Positions 32,083 to 40,312 of a stretch of DNA of 64,000 nt are shown here, piece after piece. Origin of the DNA: JALZHR01 sp036388475 (lineage in GTDB: Bacteria; Acidobacteriota; Blastocatellia; Pyrinomonadales; Pyrinomonadaceae); NCBI GenBank assembly GCA_036388475.1, contig DASVRT010000094.1:1-64000 (forward strand). Direction: 5' to 3'. The stretch's first letter is position 1. Each line of letters opens with the position of its first letter. The translations under genes and the position numbers were made by a program. The notes under the pieces were generated by a model, which saw only the letters and a program-made list of their open reading frames with translations, did no database searches and was not told the origin of the DNA.

Positions 32083-33930
32083 ATGGCTGATACAAAAATT
32101 TTACCGGCTTGGGCGGAAGATTTACGCAAACGTTATCTGCGCGGCGAGTCTTCTTTATTTATTTTGCACGGCAACGTTTACGACGTAATGCTGCACGACG
32201 GCAAAAAGCTCTCTGTGACCGAATTTTTGACGGAAGTTTTGCTCGGAGAATCGCGCGAAACCATCGTCGTTTACAATCTTTCGGCGGGCGCGAGCTTTCC
32301 GAAACGCGCGGCGGCTTTCTCGAACTGGCAGGAAATCGCCGTCGAAGCCGAGAAAGCGAAAGTGCTGACGATGCTCGAACGCTCGGTCAGCCTTTCCGAT
32401 AAAACTGCCGTTATTCTTGAATACGCGGAAGTTATCGCGCCCGCCGGCGACACGAATTTTCAAACCGACGCCGACCGTTCTTCCATCGTAACCTTGCATC
32501 GCTGGTCGTTTCTGCCGGAAATCGAGCGCGGCGACCACATCGTCATTTTGATTTCCGAAAATTTGAGCGAGCTTTCGCCGAAAATCGTTTCCAATCCGAA
32601 AGTCGCCGTTATCGAAGTGCCGATGCCCGACGCCGAGACGCGCCGAAAAGTAGTCGAGCAAACCGATTCTCGTCTTTCAAAGGAAGACGCCCAGCGTTAC
32701 GCCGAAGTGACGGCGGGCTTGAAAGCCATTCAAATCGCCTCGATTCTGACGCCTCCGCCGCCTTCGGAAGAAGACGCCGCTTCGCGCGAAAATTATATCT
32801 CGGCGCTGCTCGGCAACAGTCCCGACGCGAAAGAGCGCGCTCACAAACTCGCTACTTTGACGGCGGGAATGAACCGCGAAGAAATAAAAAAACTGGTTGC
32901 GCCCGACGCCAAAGAAAATTCCGAACGGCAGACGAACCCGCTCGAACGCGCCAAGCAGGAAGCCGATAAATTAATCGCCAAACGCAAGCGCGAGATTCTG
33001 GAACGCGAATGTTTCGGCTTGGTCGAATTCGTCCAGCCCGAATACGGTTTCGAAGTCGTCGGCGGAATGGAAGAAGTCAAAAAAGATTTGCTCGTGATTG
33101 CCGACAGCATTCGCAAGGGAACGCGCTCGCGCGTGCCGATGGGCATTTTGTTCACGGGTCCGATGGGCACGGGCAAAACTTTCGTCGCCGAAGCCTTTGC
33201 CAAAGAATGCGGTCTGACGACGATAAAGCTCAAAAATTTTCGCTCCAAATGGGTCGGCGCGACCGAAGGAAATTTAGAGAAAATTTTAAATGTGATAAAA
33301 GCCATCGGGCAGGTTATCGTCATCATCGACGAAGGCGACCGCGCTTTCGGCAACACGGACGGCGACGGCGACGGCGGCACGTCTTCGCGCGTTATTGCGA
33401 GAATAAAAGAGTTTATGTCCGACACGACGAACCGCGGGCGCATTTTGTTTCTGGTGATGACGAATCGTCCCGATAAACTCGACGTCGATTTGAAGCGCGC
33501 CGGTCGTCTGGATAGAAAAATTCCGTTCCTTTATTCGCAGTCGGCGGAAGAAGTGGAAATGGTCGCGAAGGCGCTTTTGCGAAAAAATAAAATCAAAACA
33601 GAAGTCGATTTAGCCGGTTTGAAAGATGAATTTTCGGCAAAACTGGTCGGTTACAGCAACGCCGACGTTGAAGCCGTAATTCTGATGGCGAATGACGATG
33701 CTGCGCGCGAGAATGGCGACAGCGCCGCCGTGACGAAAGAACATTTTGTCCGCGCCGCGAGCGATTATTTCCCGAGCCGTGACATCGAATTACTTGAATA
33801 TATGGAGCTGCTGGCGGTTTTTGAATCTTCGAGCCGACGCTTTCTGCCGCAGAAATACGCGGGAACGACGCCGGAAGAACTGGATTTGAAACTGCGCGAA
33901 CTGCGGCTGCGCGTCGGAAATCGAAGATAG
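32083..33930 (+). CDS. Classical-clade AAA ATPase with degenerate N-terminal AAA-like half
   Basis: 615 residues. The C-terminal AAA module (~320-560) has Walker A GPMGTGKT (359-366), Walker B VIVIIDEGD (~411-419), and the arginine-finger and sensor stretch MTNRPDKLDVDLKRAGRLDR, the wording of classical AAA proteins (Vps4, katanin, CDC48, proteasomal ATPases). The N-terminal ~220 residues lack a P-loop but end in VPMPDAETRRKVVEQ, like the lid of an AAA domain, so they look like a degenerate first AAA ring. A coiled coil (~285-310) joins the halves. Likely role: energy-driven remodelling of a protein or membrane complex made by its neighbours, PspA included. Confidence 0.82.
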   Translation: MADTKILPAWAEDLRKRYLRGESSLFILHGNVYDVMLHDGKKLSVTEFLTEVLLGESRETIVVYNLSAGASFPKRAAAFSNWQEIAVEAEKAKVLTMLERSVSLSDKTAVILEYAEVIAPAGDTNFQTDADRSSIVTLHRWSFLPEIERGDHIVILISENLSELSPKIVSNPKVAVIEVPMPDAETRRKVVEQTDSRLSKEDAQRYAEVTAGLKAIQIASILTPPPPSEEDAASRENYISALLGNSPDAKERAHKLATLTAGMNREEIKKLVAPDAKENSERQTNPLERAKQEADKLIAKRKREILERECFGLVEFVQPEYGFEVVGGMEEVKKDLLVIADSIRKGTRSRVPMGILFTGPMGTGKTFVAEAFAKECGLTTIKLKNFRSKWVGATEGNLEKILNVIKAIGQVIVIIDEGDRAFGNTDGDGDGGTSSRVIARIKEFMSDTTNRGRILFLVMTNRPDKLDVDLKRAGRLDRKIPFLYSQSAEEVEMVAKALLRKNKIKTEVDLAGLKDEFSAKLVGYSNADVEAVILMANDDAARENGDSAAVTKEHFVRAASDYFPSRDIELLEYMELLAVFESSSRRFLPQKYAGTTPEELDLKLRELRLRVGNRR

Positions 33931-33932
33931 AA

Positions 33933-34024
33933 AAGGTGAAAGGTGAAAAGTGAAAATGTGAAAAGGTTAATGCGACAATATCCGCAGCACATTTTCATAT
34001 TTTCACTTTTCTAACTTTTTACTT
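33933..34024. repeat. GTGAAAA heptanucleotide hairpin
   Basis: AGGTGAAAGGTGAAAAGTGA and GTGAAAAGG on the left. TTTTCATATTTTCACTTTTC on the right. Confidence 0.8.
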
Positions 34025-34032
34025 AAAAATTT

Positions 34033-34395
34033 ATGAATGTTGACGAGCAAAGTTATCGCGAAAAAGTTTATGGAATCGTTCGCCAAATTCCTGTCGGGCG
34101 AGTGATGACATACGGGCAGATTGCCGAATTACTCGGCGAAGGTTATACGGCGCGCACCATCGGTTATGTAATGCACGCCGCCGATACGGAAAACGTTCCG
34201 TGGCAGAGAGTTATCAATTCGCAGGGCGCTTGTTCGACCGGAAAAATGACGATACCCGTGAATATGCAGCAGAAAATGCTGCAAGACGAAGGCGTCCGTT
34301 TCGACGAAAGAGGAAAATGCGATTTACAGAAATATCGGTGGTTTCCCGAAGGCTTCGAGCCGCCGGAAGACGAACAGCCGAGCTTGTTCGGGTAA
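34033..34395 (+). CDS. Alkyltransferase-like protein 1 (no catalytic Cys)
   Basis: 120 residues. Matches the DNA-binding domain of O6-alkylguanine-DNA alkyltransferases (IPVGRVMTYGQIAELLG). In place of the catalytic PCHR motif it has PWQR (VPWQRVINSQG), the hallmark of ATL proteins. ATLs bind O6-alkylguanine and hand the lesion to nucleotide-excision repair. The C-terminus ends in PSLFG, as does the paralogue at 36010-36381. It follows the AAA gene after a repeat hairpin and is probably a separate unit. Confidence 0.85.
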   Translation: MNVDEQSYREKVYGIVRQIPVGRVMTYGQIAELLGEGYTARTIGYVMHAADTENVPWQRVINSQGACSTGKMTIPVNMQQKMLQDEGVRFDERGKCDLQKYRWFPEGFEPPEDEQPSLFG

Positions 34396-34468
34396 AAAAT
34401 CTTATCAATTAAAGTTTAACCCGTTTGCACGAAAAGTCTTACGCCAAGCGCGTCGGAAAAATATAATA

Positions 34469-35740
34469 ATGATGTCAAAAAAACTAATCTTCATTCTCGC
34501 CATTTTTATCTTTACGATTTCCGCGCAGGCGCAGCAGAAATTTATCGCAAATTTGTCAGGTTTGCAGACAGTTCCGGCAAACAATTCGGGCGGAAAAGGC
34601 GTCTGTCTCTTTACGCTGAGCGAAACGGAAACGCAGGTTACGATTAATTGCACTTATTCGGGACTTTCCAGCGCGCGAACTTCTTATCACTTTCACGGAT
34701 TTGCGCCGGTCGGAACGAACGCGCCGATTTTGTTTCCGTTCGGCTCGATTCCCGGCGGCACAAGCGGCGGAATTACGGCTGCTTTTAGCGCTTCGCCGCA
34801 AATTATTTCAGCCTTTCGCGCAAATTTGATTTATATCAGTCTCCGCACGCAGAATTTCCCTGACGGCGAAATTCGCGGGCAGATTCACGTCGCCAACACC
34901 GCCTACAACGATTTTGACGGCGACGGGCGCACGGATTTGACGGTTTACCGCAGCTCGAACAACACTTTTTACGCGCAGGGCAGTTTGACCGGCGGTTTGA
35001 TTGAACGGCAAATCGGGCAGCCGGGCGATTCGGTTTCGCTCACAGTGGATTTTGACGGTGACGGAAAATCGGATTTTTCGACGGCGCGCTACAATTCGCA
35101 GGTGCTCTGGCGAATTTTCGGCAGCGCGAACGGAACTTTGCAGGAAACGCAATGGGGAAACTCTACGCTCGGCGATTTTTTCGCCGCCGGCGATTATGAT
35201 GGCGACGGGCGCGCCGATATTGCGGTTTTTCGCGCCGGCGTTTGGTATATCATCGAAAGCTCGACGGGAAATTTTCGCTACGAATATTTCGGACAATCGG
35301 GCGACGCGCCCGCGCCGAACGATTTCGACCGCGACGGAAAAGCCGATTTAGCCGTTGCCCGAAGCGAAAACGGGCGGCGAGTCTGGTACGTTCGCCGCAG
35401 CTCCGATAATCAATTTTACAGCGTTCAATGGGGCTTAAGCTCCGACGCGTTTTTCACCGGACGCGCCGATTGGGACGGCGACGGCGCGGCGGACATTTCC
35501 GTTATTCGCAGCGAAAGCGGGCAGAGAGTTTTTTACATCCTGCGAAGCTCCGACGCGCAGTTGCAGATTATTCGCTGGGGCTTGGCGTCGGATTTGGTCA
35601 AGCTCGGTGATTATGACGGCGACGGCAAAACCGACGCGGCGGTGACGCGAACCGTCAACGGCGTGAAAGTTTTCTTTATTCTGCAAAGCTCAAACGCCGA
35701 GGCGCGTTACGAAACTTTCGGACTGCCTGGCGATTTCTAA
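34469..35740 (+). CDS. Secreted CHRD domain plus FG-GAP repeat protein
   Basis: 423 residues with a signal peptide (KKLIFILAIFIFTISAQA). A CHRD domain (~22-140) contains SGLQTVPANNSGGKG and YISLRTQNFPDGEIRGQIH. At least six FG-GAP/VCBS-type repeats follow with calcium-loop motifs such as FDGDGRTDLTVYR, FDGDGKSDFSTAR, YDGDGRADIAVFR and YDGDGKTDAAVTR. These repeats usually form a beta-propeller. It is probably an extracellular or periplasmic calcium-stabilised protein; its role is unknown. Tandem Met codons at the start leave the first residue uncertain. Confidence 0.82.
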   Translation: MMSKKLIFILAIFIFTISAQAQQKFIANLSGLQTVPANNSGGKGVCLFTLSETETQVTINCTYSGLSSARTSYHFHGFAPVGTNAPILFPFGSIPGGTSGGITAAFSASPQIISAFRANLIYISLRTQNFPDGEIRGQIHVANTAYNDFDGDGRTDLTVYRSSNNTFYAQGSLTGGLIERQIGQPGDSVSLTVDFDGDGKSDFSTARYNSQVLWRIFGSANGTLQETQWGNSTLGDFFAAGDYDGDGRADIAVFRAGVWYIIESSTGNFRYEYFGQSGDAPAPNDFDRDGKADLAVARSENGRRVWYVRRSSDNQFYSVQWGLSSDAFFTGRADWDGDGAADISVIRSESGQRVFYILRSSDAQLQIIRWGLASDLVKLGDYDGDGKTDAAVTRTVNGVKVFFILQSSNAEARYETFGLPGDF

Positions 35741-35749
35741 GAAAAATTA

Positions 35750-35825
35750 ACCACAGACAGACACAGGTGAAACGGATGAAAGGAATTAAAAATCTGCGTT
35801 CAGCGGTGATAATCTGTGGTTTCAT
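35750..35825. repeat. Intergenic hairpin after the CHRD gene
   Basis: AACCACAGACAGACACAGG (from ~35750) is opposed by ATAATCTGTGGTTTCAT. Imperfect pairing. The next ~180 nt hold two copies of AATATTCAA (35960-35968, 35979-35987) but no gene. Confidence 0.5.
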
Positions 35826-36009
35826 TTCTTAATTCATTTAAATAATTAAAATCAATTCATTTCATCATCAGTCACAGCGCGCCGTAAAAAATATATGAAA
35901 TTTATAAAAAACGTGTAATAATGACGCCAGTCGAGAAAGGGCATTTCAACTCTCCCGTTAATATTCAATAACAATTTAAATATTCAACAAATGCAGTTGA
36001 GGTCCACTG

Positions 36010-36381
36010 ATGAAATCCGACGACAGAGTTTATTGCGCACGAATTTTTGAATTGGTCGAACAGATACCGTTCGGGCAGGTGATGACATACGGGCAGATTG
36101 CCGAAATTCTGGGCGGGCAGTTCAGCGCCCAAGTCGTTTGTCTGGCTCTGCATTCGGCGGGCGACGAAAAAATCCCGTGGCAGCGAGTAATTACTTCGCA
36201 CGGCAGCTGCGGGAGCGGCAAAATCTTTCTTCCTTATAATGTCCAGCAAAAACTGCTCGAAGCCGAAGGCGTTTTATTTGACGAAAAATTACGCTGCGAC
36301 CTGAAAAAATACCAGTGGCTGCCCGAAAAATTCGAAAGCTCGATTAAGCCCGAAGCCGTTCAGCCGAGTTTATTCGGCTAG
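36010..36381 (+). CDS. Alkyltransferase-like protein 2 (no catalytic Cys)
   Basis: 123 residues, paralogue of the protein at 34033-34395. IPFGQVMTYGQIAEILGG matches the MGMT DNA-binding region, and IPWQRVITSHG again replaces the PCHR active site. It ends PSLFG. Ribosome site TGAGGT lies before the ATG. Two ATL paralogues 1.6 kb apart, separated by an unrelated secreted protein, suggest a local duplication. Confidence 0.85.
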   Translation: MKSDDRVYCARIFELVEQIPFGQVMTYGQIAEILGGQFSAQVVCLALHSAGDEKIPWQRVITSHGSCGSGKIFLPYNVQQKLLEAEGVLFDEKLRCDLKKYQWLPEKFESSIKPEAVQPSLFG

Positions 36382-36383
36382 GT

Positions 36384-36463
36384 AAATTTTATACCGGGAA
36401 TAGACAGTTTAATCACGATAAGAGAAAATTTACGTGATTAATTTGTGTGTTGCCGGTAAATTT
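36384..36463 (+). promoter_or_regulatory. Structured segment between ATL2 and the GlcD-like gene
   Basis: An inner hairpin TTAATCACG (36409-36417) with CGTGATTAA (36433-36441) sits inside an outer helix (AAATTT...ACCGG with CCGGTAAATTT). TTTT follows shortly before the next ATG. It could be a terminator or a leader element. Confidence 0.35.
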
Positions 36464-36468
36464 GTTTT

Positions 36469-37893
36469 ATGTTTCAATCAATCCATTTCAACGCCAAGCC
36501 GCGCGCCGTGACGAACGCTTCAAAACCGGAAGTTTTAGAAAAATTAAAACAAATCGTCGGCGCGGGAAACGTTTTAGTCGAGCCGGAAAAGGTCGAGCCT
36601 TACGGCGCTGACGCCGTCAAGGAAAAATTTCCGCCCGAAGCCGTCGTCTTTCCCGAAACGACGGCGCAGATGGTGGAAATTCTCAAGCTCGCCAATGAAT
36701 ATCTTTTTCCCGTCACGGCGCGCGGCGGCGGCGTCGGCTATACGGGCGGCGCGGTTCCGGTTGACGGCGGCATCGTCGTCGGCACCGACCGGATGAAGAA
36801 AATCATCGAGATAAGCGTCGATGATTTATACGTCATTTGCCAGCCCGGACTGACGACTTACGAATTGCAGCAGGCGGTCGAAAGACACGGACTGATGTTT
36901 CCGCCCGACCCGGCTTCGTATAAAGATTCCTATATCGGCGGCAACATCGCCGAAAACGCGGGCGGAATGCGCACGCCGAAATACGGCGTGACGAAACATT
37001 CGGTTTTAGGCTTGGAAGTCGTCACGGCGACCGGCGAAATTATTCGCACCGGCGGAAAAACCGTTAAGAACGTCGTCGGCTTCGATTTGACCGGCTTGAT
37101 GTGCGGCTCGGAAGGACTTTTGGGCGTTATTACCGAAGCGACTCTGAAACTTTTGCCGATGCCCGAAACGACTTCGACCGTGCGCGCCAATTTCAAAACG
37201 ATGGAAGAAGCCTGTCGCGTGCTGACGAAATTCACGCCCGAAGGCTTGCTGCCGATGGCGATGGAAGTCATCGACAAATACTGCATCGAAGCCGTCGAAG
37301 GAAATTTCGCTTTCGGACTTTCGAAAGACGCGGGCGCGATTCTGCTCATCGCGGTTGACGGTTTTCGTGAAGAAGTCGAAAAAAACGCGCAGACGATTGA
37401 GCGAATCATCAAGGAAAACGGCGGCTTCGACGTTTTGCGCGCCAAAAATAAGGAAGAAGAAGACAAACTCTGGGACGTGCGCCGCGCCATTTCGCCGTCC
37501 TTGATGAAATACGGCACGCTGAAAATCAACGAAGACGTCGTCGTTCCGCGCTCGCGCGTTCCCGAACTGGTCGCGCGTATCGAAGAAATCGGACGCCGCC
37601 GTGATACTTTCGTCGCCAATTTCGGACACGCCGGCGACGGCAACATTCACGTCAATTTTCTGTGCGACCGCGACAACGCCGAATCAATCGCCCGCGCCAG
37701 AGAATGCGTCAAAGAAACCTTCGCGCTCTCGGTCGAGCTGGGCGGCTCAATCTCCGGCGAACACGGCATCGGCTACGTCAAAGCCGCTTACCTGGATATG
37801 GCAATCGACGCGCCGACGCTTGCCGTAATGAAAAACATCAAGAAAGTTTTCGACCCGAACGGCATTTTGAATCCGGGGAAAATGTTTGTTTAA
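36469..37893 (+). CDS. FAD-linked oxidase, GlcD-like
   Basis: 474 residues, the size of GlcD/lactate-dehydrogenase-type oxidases. FAD-binding_4 domain (~40-215; VTARGGGVGYTGGAVPVDGGI; FPPDPASYKDSYIGGNIAEN). FAD-oxidase C-terminal domain with the metal and substrate motifs NFGHAGDGNIHVNFL and GGSISGEHGIGYVKAAYL. It oxidises a 2-hydroxy acid such as glycolate or lactate. No GlcE or GlcF partner is adjacent; the next gene is an unrelated methyltransferase-like protein. Confidence 0.85.
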   Translation: MFQSIHFNAKPRAVTNASKPEVLEKLKQIVGAGNVLVEPEKVEPYGADAVKEKFPPEAVVFPETTAQMVEILKLANEYLFPVTARGGGVGYTGGAVPVDGGIVVGTDRMKKIIEISVDDLYVICQPGLTTYELQQAVERHGLMFPPDPASYKDSYIGGNIAENAGGMRTPKYGVTKHSVLGLEVVTATGEIIRTGGKTVKNVVGFDLTGLMCGSEGLLGVITEATLKLLPMPETTSTVRANFKTMEEACRVLTKFTPEGLLPMAMEVIDKYCIEAVEGNFAFGLSKDAGAILLIAVDGFREEVEKNAQTIERIIKENGGFDVLRAKNKEEEDKLWDVRRAISPSLMKYGTLKINEDVVVPRSRVPELVARIEEIGRRRDTFVANFGHAGDGNIHVNFLCDRDNAESIARARECVKETFALSVELGGSISGEHGIGYVKAAYLDMAIDAPTLAVMKNIKKVFDPNGILNPGKMFV

Positions 37894-37902
37894 TATAGCA
37901 AA

Positions 37903-38832
37903 ATGCTGCAAAGCCTGAAAAATAAACTGAAAAAGAGTTCTGTCGTGCACGGCGCGTATATGCGTCTGAAAAGAGCTTTCGCGCGCGAGCTGGTCGGGAT
38001 GACTTCGAAAACCGAACAGGATTATTTTGCCGCGTACGGGGAAAAAAACTATTCGGGCAAAGGCGAAATCGTGGATTTGGGCTGCTGGCTCGGCTCGACG
38101 ACGATTCCGCTGGTCAAAGGTTTATTAAAAAATCCCGCTTTCGCCGCATCGAACCGGAAAGTTTACGCCTACGATTTATTCGTCTGGTTCGACTGGATGA
38201 ACTCCGGCACGGCGGGCACGAATCTGGCGGGAAAATATAAGGAAGGCGACAATTTCGTCGAAGAATTCAAGGCTCGCACGCGAGAGTTTGCCCGGCACAT
38301 CGAAATCCGCGAAGGCGATTTAAAACAAATCGGCTGGACGGGCGAGAAGATAGAATTTCTGCTCGTTGACGCGATGAAAAACTGGGATTTGGCAAACGCC
38401 ATCGTCCACGATTTTTACCCTTCTCTGATTCCGGGCGAGAGTCTCGTTCTGCACCAGGACTACGCGCATTTTTTCACGCCGTGGATACATCTTCTGCAAT
38501 GGCGTTTTCAGGCGGATTTCGAATTCGTCGAAGAAGTTCCGCGCTCGCAGAGCGTTATTTTCCGGTATAAAAACAAGATTCCCGACAGGTTATTAAAAAT
38601 GTATTACTCTTTCAAATCCTTTACCGACGCGGAAGTGGATTTGGCGTTCGATTATTCGATGAATCTCGTCTCGACGGAAAAACTGCCGAACGTCGCGGCG
38701 TCGAAAGTAATGTGGTTTCTTCATCAAAACGAGCGCGAAAAGGCGAAAGCCGAGTTTGAAAATCTGCTGAAACGCGGAATTGCGTTAGAAAAAGATTTGT
38801 TAATCGTCAAAGAAATGCTGAAAAATAAATAA
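37903..38832 (+). CDS. Methyltransferase-like protein
   Basis: 309 residues. GEIVDLGCWLGSTTIPLVKG is a Rossmann-type motif I with an acidic residue-glycine pattern. KVYAYDLFVWFDWM gives motif II and IEFLLVDAMKNW motif IV. LVLHQDYAHFFTPWIHLLQW resembles the metal-site region of TylF/macrocin-type O-methyltransferases. No obvious partner genes; it starts 9 nt after the GlcD-like gene, so the two may be co-transcribed. Substrate unknown. Confidence 0.6.
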   Translation: MLQSLKNKLKKSSVVHGAYMRLKRAFARELVGMTSKTEQDYFAAYGEKNYSGKGEIVDLGCWLGSTTIPLVKGLLKNPAFAASNRKVYAYDLFVWFDWMNSGTAGTNLAGKYKEGDNFVEEFKARTREFARHIEIREGDLKQIGWTGEKIEFLLVDAMKNWDLANAIVHDFYPSLIPGESLVLHQDYAHFFTPWIHLLQWRFQADFEFVEEVPRSQSVIFRYKNKIPDRLLKMYYSFKSFTDAEVDLAFDYSMNLVSTEKLPNVAASKVMWFLHQNEREKAKAEFENLLKRGIALEKDLLIVKEMLKNK

Positions 38833-38839
38833 AAAAGTC

Positions 38840-38868
38840 TTGACTTCGAATCAAAACAGGCGTAGAGT
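38840..38868 (+). promoter_or_regulatory. Sigma-70-type promoter
   Basis: TTGACT (38840-38845), 17-nt spacer, TAGAGT (38863-38868). It precedes the 38914 gene, which also has the strong ribosome site TTGGAGGT. Confidence 0.55.
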
Positions 38869-38913
38869 TTTTTCGACAGTCTTCGATAACCACAAATTGG
38901 AGGTAAGCCTGCA

Positions 38914-39279
38914 ATGCCGGCATCAACTACGGAAATTATTGGTTTCTGCGACCAGCTCGTTCAACTTCTTCAGGACAATCAAGCGGATTTACAAACTAAA
39001 GGTTTAGACGTAACTCTTTGGGTTACGGAAATAGACGCTTTGAAATCCGACGCCGTGACCAGAGACGCGGAAAAAGATGATTTGCGCGCCGCCGCGAAAA
39101 CTAAAACAAAAGAATCTCAAATTGCGACCAAGCTCGCTTACAAAACGGCTTCGACGCGACTGGATGCGGTAATCGGCGTTTTGGGAAAAGATACGCCGTC
39201 CGCCAAACAAGCCGGACGTTTGCGAAGCAGTATCATTAAGCAATCAAAGAAAAAGACAAGCGAAGAACCGACGTCTTAA
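38914..39279 (+). CDS. Unknown small helical protein with its own strong promoter
   Basis: 121 residues, no signal peptide or TM segment. Helical throughout (IIGFCDQLVQLLQDNQADLQ, LDVTLWVTEIDALKSDAV) with a Lys/Thr-rich C-terminus (IIKQSKKKTSEEPTS). No known family recognised. A promoter with 17-nt spacing and a near-consensus ribosome site suggest it is well expressed on its own. A 21-bp tandem repeat array begins 16 nt after its stop codon. Confidence 0.65.
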   Translation: MPASTTEIIGFCDQLVQLLQDNQADLQTKGLDVTLWVTEIDALKSDAVTRDAEKDDLRAAAKTKTKESQIATKLAYKTASTRLDAVIGVLGKDTPSAKQAGRLRSSIIKQSKKKTSEEPTS

Positions 39280-39295
39280 GCTTCCCGCGTTTTCG

Positions 39296-39505
39296 CTGTA
39301 ACCGGGAATTATTCAGGTGTATATGAAAAAGCCTTTGGCGTATGCGGCAAAGCGTTCGATGTGCGTCAAAAAATTCCGGGTGTATATGAAAATAATTCGG
39401 CTGTATACAGCCAAAGTTCGGCTGTACGTCAAAAACTTTTCGCTGTATATCAAAAAACATTTAACAAGTATGAAAATATTTCGGCTGTATATTATTTTAT
39501 TTCCG
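39296..39505. repeat. Ten-unit 21-bp degenerate tandem repeat
   Basis: Ten back-to-back 21-bp units, for example CTGTATACAGCCAAAGTTCGG (core CTGTATAC, tail AAGTTCGG) and CTGTACGTCAAAAACTTTTC. The consensus is roughly [CG]TGTATAT-nAAAA-nnTTCGG. From the second unit one plus-strand frame stays open (39317-39538) and reads as heptapeptides of the type LYxKxxR (VYMKIIR LYTAKVR LYVKNFS). Another plus frame and one minus frame are also largely open. The remaining ~200 nt before the next gene hold nothing I can identify. Confidence 0.85.
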
Positions 39506-39703
39506 CCGCGCTCGCCGAAAAAAAATATAATCGAATAAACGATTTTTATTTCATTAAATAAATCCGTTGAATTCCGCGCGCTTGATAATGAAACTATCGA
39601 ATCTCATCCTGCGTAGAACATCCGCAAACACTTTGAGTTTTTCTTTTCAATCAAGCACAATATTCAATTCTTCGACGGATTAATTTTACCGTTATTAAAT
39701 GAT

Positions 39704-40228
39704 ATGAAAATTGTTGTTTTGCTCTTTTTAAGCTTATTTTTGTTTGCTTTTGCTGCTGATAACCTTTTCGCGCAGAAAAGGGAAATTACCATTATTTTGT
39801 TAAGACACGCCGAGAAAGACCTTTCCGACGATTTAAACGACCCCGACCCGGAGCTTTCGGCGGCGGGCAAGGAAAGGGCGCGGCGATTGATGGAAAAAAT
39901 CAGGAAATACAAGCCGCAGGCGATTTATTCTTCTAATTTTAAACGGACGCGATACACCGTGACGCCGCTCGCGGAACAAATAAATCCGCGCTACCGGACG
40001 ATGATTCAGGTTTACGACCACCGGAAGCCGGAAGATTTAATCAATCGAATGCTGGCGTCGGGCATCAAAAGCATCGTCGTCGCCGGGCATAATTCGACGA
40101 CGCCCGCGCTGGCGAATTTGCTTATCAAACAAAACAAATATAAATCTCTGGCGGAAACCGAGTACGACAAGATTTGGATTATCAAAATTAAAAGAGGAAA
40201 GACGAAAGACGAAGTTATTGTTTATTAG
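39704..40228 (+). CDS. Secreted SixA-like histidine phosphatase
   Basis: 174 residues with a signal peptide (KIVVLLFLSLFLFAFAADNLFA). The RHG phosphatase motif is present in ITIILLRHAEKDLSDD, the phospho-accepting His being in RHAEK. SSNFKRTRYTVTPLAEQ and SIVVAGHNSTTPALANLL supply the other conserved Arg and His. Similar to SixA and Ais. The signal peptide places it outside the cytoplasm, so a phosphohistidine substrate is unlikely; a phosphorylated envelope compound is possible. Confidence 0.8.
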   Translation: MKIVVLLFLSLFLFAFAADNLFAQKREITIILLRHAEKDLSDDLNDPDPELSAAGKERARRLMEKIRKYKPQAIYSSNFKRTRYTVTPLAEQINPRYRTMIQVYDHRKPEDLINRMLASGIKSIVVAGHNSTTPALANLLIKQNKYKSLAETEYDKIWIIKIKRGKTKDEVIVY

Positions 40229-40235
40229 TGAAAAT

Positions 40236-40312
40236 GACGGGTCACAGGCGATAGGCGATAGGGAATACAAAATTTTTTCCTTATCACCTATCGCTTTTTA
40301 CCCGTCACTTTA
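40236..40312. repeat. GGCGATA heptanucleotide hairpin
   Basis: GACGGGTCACAGGCGATAGG with a second GCGATAGG on the left. CACCTATCGCTTTTTACCCG plus TCAC on the right. It lies between convergent genes. Confidence 0.75.

Noticed and set aside
36930..37646. 238-codon minus-strand frame opposite the GlcD-like gene
   Set aside because: Shadow of a strongly conserved enzyme; no ribosome site and no domain.
39296..39505. Possible CRISPR array
   Set aside because: Units are contiguous 21-bp repeats without spacers, and there are no cas genes nearby.
39317..39538. 73-codon frame over the 21-bp array as a definite gene
   Set aside because: It would start with GTG without a ribosome site, and other frames are also open, so I list the array as a repeat and leave coding as a possibility.
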